Shown one piece after another: positions 57,991 through 64,000 of a stretch of DNA of 64,000 nucleotides. The notes below the pieces were generated by a model. It did not search any database. It saw only the letters and a program-made list of their open reading frames with translations, and was not told the origin of the DNA. Position 1 is the first letter of the stretch; every line of letters begins with the position of its first letter. Source of the stretch: Posidonia oceanica (lineage: Eukaryota > Streptophyta > Magnoliopsida > Alismatales > Posidoniaceae). The stretch is taken from positions 7,254,001-7,318,000 of the forward strand of contig JAZBRS010000011.1 of the NCBI GenBank assembly GCA_037176725.1, in the 5' to 3' direction. Both the position numbers and the translations under genes were made by a program.

Positions 57991-58158
57991 CAGCCTAGTC
58001 AGCCAAAGCTTTCCTTATTTGGCCTAATCCAAAAATCATGTTTTTGCCTTCTTTGGAACCTGTTGACCGGTTAAAGCCATCAAAGCCGAGTTTAATCACA
58101 CTTAAAGACTCCTTAATTGGAGAATCTTCTCTGATCCTGGCAGTTATGCCTCCGAGGT

Positions 58159-58215
58159 CGTTATACGCGAGTTCTCTCGCTTATAACGTTATACACTGGT
58201 TTTCTAGTGTATAAC
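58159..58215 (+). repeat. Dyad cluster 6 in LTR U3: two hairpins
   Basis: Hairpin one: CGTTATA and GCGAG (58159-58171) pair with CTCGC and TATAACG (58176-58188), with a single mismatch. Hairpin two: GTTATACACT (58188-58197) pairs perfectly with AGTGTATAAC (58206-58215). Confidence 0.85.
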
Positions 58216-58279
58216 ACTTCTGAAACAGGAAACTCTGCTGACTTGGCATTTGTGTCCTTCTTTGTTCCTCCCTTGCTTC

Positions 58280-58287
58280 TATAAAAG
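58280..58287 (+). promoter_or_regulatory. TATA box in a palindrome, Tat LTR promoter
   Basis: TATAAAAG. It straddles the loop and right arm of a perfect inverted repeat: CCCTTGCTT (58270-58278), CTATAA (58279-58284), AAGCAAGGG (58285-58293). Start of transcription is expected near 58310. Confidence 0.75.
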
Positions 58288-58790
58288 CAAGGGTACCCCC
58301 ACTGAGTTCAAGGCCAGAATTTTGAGAGAGAAAAGGAGTTAAGAAACTTTTGGAACTCACATGCTCTTGAGATCAAAAATCTTAGAGAAGTGAGGTCCAT
58401 AAGAATTGAAAGAGAGAAGAGAGTTTTTGAAAGAAAGAGAGTCTTAGAAAAAGCTTGAGGATCCTTTTGTCGTTGTTGGCTTCATGCCAACACAGTTTGC
58501 ACCTTGTGCATAGACAGAGGAGACTCTATTTCATTCATTTCCTTTTCATTTCTGATATTACATGTTTAATTCCGTAGTATAATCAAGCATTTTTATTTCA
58601 AGTTCATATATTTTTAACTAGGCATACATCTCTTTTATTTGCAACCGGGGGGATCAAACCCCTTGGGTACGTGTCTCACCACGTTTTCTTTACTTTCTTT
58701 TCTACTAACTCTGGATAGATTACTACACATATTGATCCATTTTTATATTGTCTTGTTTGTTCTGCTTTGCTAACGTTTGTCATACAAGGA

Positions 58791-59980
58791 GGAAGAAGGA
58801 AGAAAGAGCTTACCGAGCACGAGCACCTTGGGCAATGCTGGCGTTGTCCCAAGGTAGCTGAACCCGCAACCACACTACATCTCCCCAAACGCATGTTGAG
58901 GGCCGGCAAAAGCGAACCGAGAGTGGCGATCACACCGATTCCATCACACGTGGAGTGACGGAGTCGGATACAAAGAAAGGGGACCTCGAGAAATAGAAGA
59001 TAGAACGAGCAAAAGAGGGAGCCAAAAGAAGCCTTCTTCTTCCCCAAACCTCCATCATCATCATCATCTTCTTCTTCTCCTTCAAAAACCCCATATCCAC
59101 AGCGGACACGCAAAACGATGCAAGAAACAAAGCAGGCATGCAAAACGGTGCCAAAAACGAAGTAGGCATGCAAAACGGTGCAAAAGCAAAGCAGGCACGC
59201 AAAACGGTGTAAGAAACAAGCGAAACAAAACGTCGTAAAAGCCATGCAATGCAGATGTAAAAGCATGCAAAGGGGGGAGAGCAAGACAAGTAAGGAGAGG
59301 CAAGTGGTGCAAGTGTGAAGACAAACACCGCTTAAGGACCACGTAATGCAAGTGTGAAGACCTACAAGGGGGAAAGAAAGCAAGTGGAGGGATCACCACT
59401 ATTCTGTGACTGTTTCCCACTAAACCGTCCCACGATGTGTCTCGCACGCTGCCAAAAGCTCGCGGTGCAATCGGATCGTGGAAAAGGGGGAAGAAGGTCG
59501 CAATTAGTAGTGAATCCAAGGAGAACTAAACTCAAAAAACACTAAGAGTACGCGAAAAGAGAGAGTAAAGTGGATAGGCAAGAAGAGGAAGTCCTAATCT
59601 ACATGCATGGAAAACGCAGGGCGAAAACAATGCATGCAATGCAAGTGATATGCAATAAAGATGCTGTGCAGGAGTTCAGAAGGACTTACCTTGGAGATCT
59701 GAGGCCTAATCAGAGATGAACTTGGTCAGCATGGAAGTCCACTCCACCAAGGTGGTCCAAGTAACTTAGTTGAGAAGATCCAGTGGTCCGATCGGAAGAT
59801 ATCCAGGGTTCAAGGCAGAATGCGCAAGGGCCAGGGGAGAAGAAGGGATCTAAGTGTAGAAAGGGTCCTAGGGGTGTGCAAAACAGGTCCTCCCATATAC
59901 ATGAGTGCCAAAAGTGCTTAAATGTGTGCAAAAAAGCTAAGTATAGTGATGCATGGGTGCAAAGCATGCAAAATTGCAAA
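58791..59980. other. Repeat-derived DNA, no supported gene
   Basis: Contains a short tandem at 59105-59230 (about 30-bp unit with AAAGCAGGCATGCAAAACGG). A donor-like CTCCAAGGTAAGTCC is on the - strand at about 59686-59700. The 235-residue - strand frame at 58676-59383 is Cys/Leu-rich from the repeat and has no recognisable domain. It may belong to an LTR or leader of another element on the - strand. Confidence 0.35.
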
Positions 59981-59984
59981 AAAT

Positions 59985-60560
59985 GACCTAAGTGTGATGT
60001 TTTAGAAAAGTTATGGACCTAAATGTGATGTTTCTGAAAAGTTGGGGGCCTATATGCAATGATTTTGAAAAGTTAGAGGCCTATATGCAATATTTTTGAA
60101 AAATTGAGGGCCTAAATGCAAATAAAATAAAATACAGGGTCTGAAATGCAATTTAATATGGTAAAGATGCAATTAAATGATTTTTCTAAACATGCAGAGG
60201 ACTGAAATGCAATTTAAAAACATGTAGGGGCTAAAATGCAATTTAATATGATAAAGTATGTAATTAAATGATCTGTGAATGCAAACAGTGAACTAAAGTG
60301 TAATTTTAAAACATGTAGGGGCCAGAATGCAATTTTATATGGAAAAGTATGTAGTTAAATGATCTGTGAATGCAAACAGAGGACCAAAGTGCAATTTTAA
60401 AACATACAGGGGCTAAAATGCAATTTAGTATGGTAAAATATGCTGTTCAATGATTTTTCTAAACATGCAGAGGACTAAAGTGTAATTTTAAAATCATGCA
60501 GGGGCTAAAATGCAATTTTATATGGAAAAAAATGCAATTAAATGATGCTGTGCATGCATG
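59985..60560 (+). repeat. Degenerate tandem repeat around GGGGCTAAAATGCAATTT
   Basis: Phrases such as GGCCTAAATGCAAT, GGGGCTAAAATGCAATTTAA and CAGAGGACCAAAGTGCAATT recur with steps of roughly 35-60 bp. The drift is strong, and related phrases continue to about 61080. Confidence 0.65.
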
Positions 60561-61099
60561 CAGAGGACCAAATAGCAAAAATAAAATAAAGCAGGATAAA
60601 AGTGCAAAGCAATAAGGTAAAATAAGAAATTAAATGAATTTAACAACTAAATAGAGGACTGATTTTCAAATAAAATAAACAGGAGGACCAAAAAGCAATG
60701 AAATAAGATAAAAAGAGGCATTTAAATGACATTTAACAACCATAGGACTTACATGCAAAATAAAATAGTTGCTGGACTAGAAAATAAAAAACAGAAAAGT
60801 ATTTGAACTAGAGTAGGATCAACATGCAAATAAAATAAATAACTGGGTTGGAACTAAATAAAACTAAAAAAGCTGTAACTGTAGAGCACTAACATGTAAT
60901 AAAAATAACAGGCAGGGCTTAAAATAAAAGAACTCAGAAGTTTTTATATGGCAGCAGGACTAACATGCAAATAAGCGAAACTACATATTTTTCAAGCAAT
61001 TTTATATGATTTTTTAGATTTAAATGAATCTTAAACTGTGGCAGGACTAGAAAGCAAAATGCTAGAACTACAAGGCAAAAGTGCAATTTTATAGTAAAA

Positions 61100-62820
61100 T
61101 TCATAAGTTAAGGAAAAATAAAAACCAAAGCAAACGAATGGTAATAAAATAATCTAACTACTGTAGCAAAGCTTGCAGAGCTGCTGGCCGGAGAAGGCGA
61201 CGCGGTCTGACGGCGCTGGAGGGTCGGTGAGCTGCGCTGGAGCTTCTCGGAGGCCGGAGGCGTGTCGGCGAGCCGTGTCGGACGCTGGAGCGGACCGGAG
61301 AAGGTGGCGGAGCTTTGTAGAAGCTCTGGAAGCAGACCGGAGGTTGGAGGCATCGACGGCGGAAACGGAGGGCAGGACGGCACTGCTAGAACCTCTACGG
61401 AGCTTGGGGGATCGACGGCAAGGGACGAGCGGGCCGGAGCGATGATCTGCGTGCAGAAGCTCGCCGGAGAATACAAGTCCAAGGCGGCGACGACCTCACG
61501 CAATAGGGACCAGAACCCTAATCTAATGGGTCGGGAAATAGAAGAGGAAGAAAACTAAGCTACGGGGGCGAAGAAATACCTGTTTCGACGGCTGAGTTGT
61601 CCCCCCGATGTCAGTGGCTTTAGTAGGCGATGGTGACGATGGTCTAGCCGCTGCAGGCGTTCCCGACGGCTCGCGAGGATCGGGTTCCACTCCAGGCATC
61701 GTTCCGGAGCTTTCTGGATGCTCAGACGTGAGTTAGCAGGCCGAAGGAAGAAGTTGGCTTTCTTAGGTTCAACAGAGACTGCCAGAGGTAGGGGAGGTGA
61801 AATGTTGCTCCCCGGGCTGAACGAAATGCTCCGGTGGACTGCTGGGTGTTCGGTGATGGTGAGGAAGTGTTTGAATTGGATCGGGGAAGTCTGTGGAGGA
61901 AGTTTGCTGATGGGTCGGATTTTGGACAGAAGCCGGTGTAGCTGTTTGTGGTGGATGGTTTAGGCTGTGGTGAGAGTTTGGGCTGAAGCTTGGGGGGGCT
62001 GGAAAGGTGGTGTTCAGGCGAGTTGCTGGGAAGATTTGGGGAAGGTTTTGGGGTCTGTAGTGTTGGAAATTTGGAAGGGAGGTGGTTTGGTTTCTGTGGA
62101 GGAGAATGGAGGTGTTTTAGGTGTTTCCGGGTTGGTTCTGGTCGTGGAAGAGTGGAGATGGATTGCTGGAGGATTGGGTGTGAATTGGGGATGGATTTGC
62201 TGGGGCTTGAAGGTCTGTGGAGGGGTCTGTTGGGAGAGGGAAGATGCTGAATTTCAGAGGGAAGGAGGAGGAGAATTCTGCTGGCTCTCACGCTCTCTCT
62301 GGTGCTCTCTCTCAATTGGCGAAAAGGTGGAGAAGGAATGGGATGGATGCTGGTTTTATTGGGAGGCTGGAATGGGTGCTGGGCGCGAGCTGCGGATTCG
62401 AATTCCACAGGCACAGAGAACTGCAGCTGATGGCTGCGACCGGTGAGGCGACGGGCATTAATGCCCCCGAAGAGAAGATGGGAAAGCTGAGAGAGGGTGA
62501 GAGAGGAGTGGGTTCTGTTGCTGGAGGTGATGGAGGGGGAGAATTGAAATTTAAAACAAAGGGGGAAGGCTGTTGCAATTTGCGGGAGAGAAGAAGAAGC
62601 AGAAGAAGAAGGAAAGAAGAGAAGGAGGATGGTGGAAGCAGGAGGTGGGCTGGGCTGGCTCGAGTGCGGGAGAAAAGAAAGAAAAAAAAGAAAGTAAAGA
62701 AAGGAGGGGAGAGGCCAGTGGGCCGGACCAGACCAAAAAAAGGAAAAGAGAAATAAGAAAGACAAGGAAAGAGATGGGGAGGAAAGAAAAAAGGAAAGGA
62801 AGAAAAGGAAGAAAAAATTA
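61100..62820 (-). other. GC-rich leader-like region, probably LTR-derived; no supported gene
   Basis: On the - strand this resembles the leaders of other LTRs here: CT-rich, Pro/Ser-codon-rich, with a donor-like GAAACAGGTATTTC at about 61578-61591. The 347-residue frame at 61722-62765 and the 131-residue frame at 61108-61503 are Ser/Pro-rich and lack any domain, so I do not call them genes. Confidence 0.35.
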
Positions 62821-62859
62821 AAATGAAATAAAAAGATTTGGAAATATTTTAAAGTAGTT

Positions 62860-63420
62860 GTTTTTAAGTTGAGATTCTTAATTAGGTTTTAAATGATTAT
62901 TTTTCAATTAATTAATTAGGGTTAGGAGGGGTTTTAGTTTTTGTTTTAAGTTTTCATGATTTTTTCCTAAGTTTTTCTTTAAATTGTTTTTTTTAAGTTT
63001 GTTTTAAATGTTTGTTAAGTTTTTTAATTGTTTTTAAGTTAAGCTTTTCTTGTTATGTTTTTCCTCTCTTTTCTTTTTTTTAGGTCATTTAAATTGTTTT
63101 AAGTTTTAATTGCTTCTTTGGATTTGTTAACTGATTTTTAATTACTTACCCTAGGGTTTTTTAATTGTTTCTTCTTTTTCAGGATTTGTTTTTGATTTGT
63201 TGTTATTTTTAATAGGGTTCTTTCTTTTTGTTTGTTTTGCTTATATTTTTCTTTTGTTTGTTTTTAATAGCATTTTCCTCTTGTTTGTTTTGTATTTTTA
63301 GATTGCATTCTTAGTTTTTTAGTTGGTTTTAGTTGGGTTTTTCTTTTAATTGTTTATCCAAGTTTTTAATTATTTCTTTTTAAGGTTTTGATTTGTTTCT
63401 CTTTTGTTTTCCTTTTTTTA
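62860..63420 (+). other. T-rich low-complexity stretch
   Basis: About 560 bp dominated by TTTTAAGTTTGTTTT-like runs. No gene. Followed abruptly by a purine-rich tract. Confidence 0.6.
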
Positions 63421-63429
63421 ATTAGAGTT

Positions 63430-63720
63430 TTAAAAGTTTAGTGGAAAAAAGGAAAAGGAAAAGGAGAGGAAGAAGAAAAGAAAGAAATGGAGAAAGAAAG
63501 AAGAAAGCGAAGGGAGGAAAGAAATTAAATATTAGAAAATCAAGAGATAAGATAAAAATAAAATAAAAATACAGATAAAATACAGGAAGGAAAGATGCAC
63601 AAGGTGGGTCCACTGCCAAGCAAGAAAAGGAGAGAGAAGGGAAGGAAAAGAAGGAGAATAAGGAGGATAGAGAGGAGAGAGAAAAGAATAATTTTGGAGA
63701 GAGAAAAGGATAATTTGGAG
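63430..63720 (+). repeat. Polypurine tract, about 290 bp
   Basis: Mostly A and G (GGAAAAGGAAAAGGAGAGGA, GAAAGAAGAAAGCGAAGG), broken by a short mixed segment at 63535-63620. The rest to 64000 shows CCTAGGGTTT-type phrases but no gene. Confidence 0.6.
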
Positions 63721-64000
63721 ATATGGGGAGGATAAAGGCTTGGAATTGAAGTGGGATTGGGTGAGTGTGTGACCTAGGGTTTCTAGTGTCTAACCTAGGG
63801 TTTGAAGTGGGATTTTGGTAGGTTTTTGGAAGGATTTTGGGTCTAGAAAAAGGATGATTGTACCTAGGTTTTCTGGGATTTTTGGGAGTGGTTTTGGTTT
63901 GATATTCTAAGGGTTTTTTGGAGGGTTTTCTAGGTTAGGAAGGATGTATTTTCCTATGGTTTTTGGGTGGTTTTTGGGTTTAGGAAATGGGTGTGATTCT

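Larger units (their letters stand above)
45290..58790 (+). mobile_element. Second Tat-like Ty3 element, 3' portion with antisense PMD genes
   Basis: Begins abruptly inside the integrase C-terminus. It continues through a 12.3-kb region carrying three antisense genes and serial tandem arrays, then a polypurine tract (57680-57693) and an LTR from 57694. Extra antisense ORFs and tandem arrays between pol and the 3' LTR are established features of the Tat lineage. The amount here is large. gag, most of pol and the 5' LTR are missing. The right LTR end is uncertain; GTCATACA at about 58780-58787 is a candidate. Confidence 0.75.
57694..58790 (+). repeat. 3' LTR of the second Tat-like element
   Basis: Starts TGTAGATACCCCGTTTTGGC after the polypurine tract. 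U3 carries two dyad clusters (57909-57990, 58159-58215) and a TATA box at 58280. Downstream are a leader-like purine-rich stretch and AACCGGGGGGATCAAACCCC near 58643. The end near 58787 is a guess from a TGT...ACA terminus. Confidence 0.7.

Noticed and set aside
58676..59383. 235-residue Cys/Leu-rich - strand frame
   Set aside because: Overlaps the LTR end and a short tandem repeat; no recognisable domain or start context.
61722..62765. 347-residue - strand frame
   Set aside because: Ser/Pro-rich low complexity over a CT-rich leader-like region; no domain, signal or splice evidence that marks a gene.
1..64000. tRNA, rRNA or snRNA genes
   Set aside because: None recognised by eye on either strand. 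The TGGTATCAGAGCC at 27228 is a primer-binding site and not part of a tRNA gene.

Overview
This is nuclear DNA from a flowering plant with a large, repeat-rich genome. The evidence is one recognisable chloroplast-targeted plant gene in split form and a near-continuous carpet of plant LTR retrotransposons (chromovirus and Tat-like Ty3 elements), L1-type LINEs and a Ty1/copia relic. I see no bacterial genes, rRNA, tRNA or CRISPR array. The species cannot be named from the sequence.

Layout. 1 to about 7300 is the 3' end of a Tat-like Ty3 element on the + strand: a non-coding 3' region packed with tandem arrays, then an LTR starting at 5101. 8009-16565 is a 5'-truncated LINE on the - strand, split by a 6.6-kb chromovirus (8474-15037, - strand, 5-bp target duplication ATATT). 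17581-20146 holds the first two coding exons of the ferredoxin-thioredoxin reductase catalytic chain gene (- strand). All Fe-S and active-site cysteines lie in exons I cannot find here, so the second intron must run over the LINE and Tat element and off the left edge, or the gene is broken. A copia gag relic lies in its first intron.

21388-36861 is a three-layer nest that can be dated by target duplications. A solo LTR on the - strand (duplication ACAAC) was split by a full-length 13.3-kb chromovirus on the + strand (21907-35221, duplication CATCT/CTTCT). The 5' LTR of that element was then split by another solo LTR of the first family on the + strand (23500-25652, duplication ATATC). The chromovirus has gag, protease, RT, RNase H, integrase and chromodomain, all broken by stops. 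A chimeric LTR follows (37208-40612).

40613-45289 is a tandem array of about 79-bp units, each able to fold into two hairpins. It is inverted at its right end around a rearranged LINE fragment. The same hairpin core occurs at 3610-4090.

45290 to about 58790 is the 3' part of a second Tat-like element. It has the last codons of integrase, then a 12.3-kb region before the 3' LTR (from 57694). That region carries three intron-containing plant-mobile-domain (PMD) genes on the opposite strand, at 54215-52865, 52484-49263 and 48435-47090, followed by four tandem-array types. Clusters of a short dyad motif (core GCGTNNAACG / AACGTT) sit in every gap around the PMD genes and again in the U3 of the LTR. 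This bracketed antisense cassette layout is the most interesting structure in the window. 58790-64000 is repeat-derived DNA with no gene I can support.
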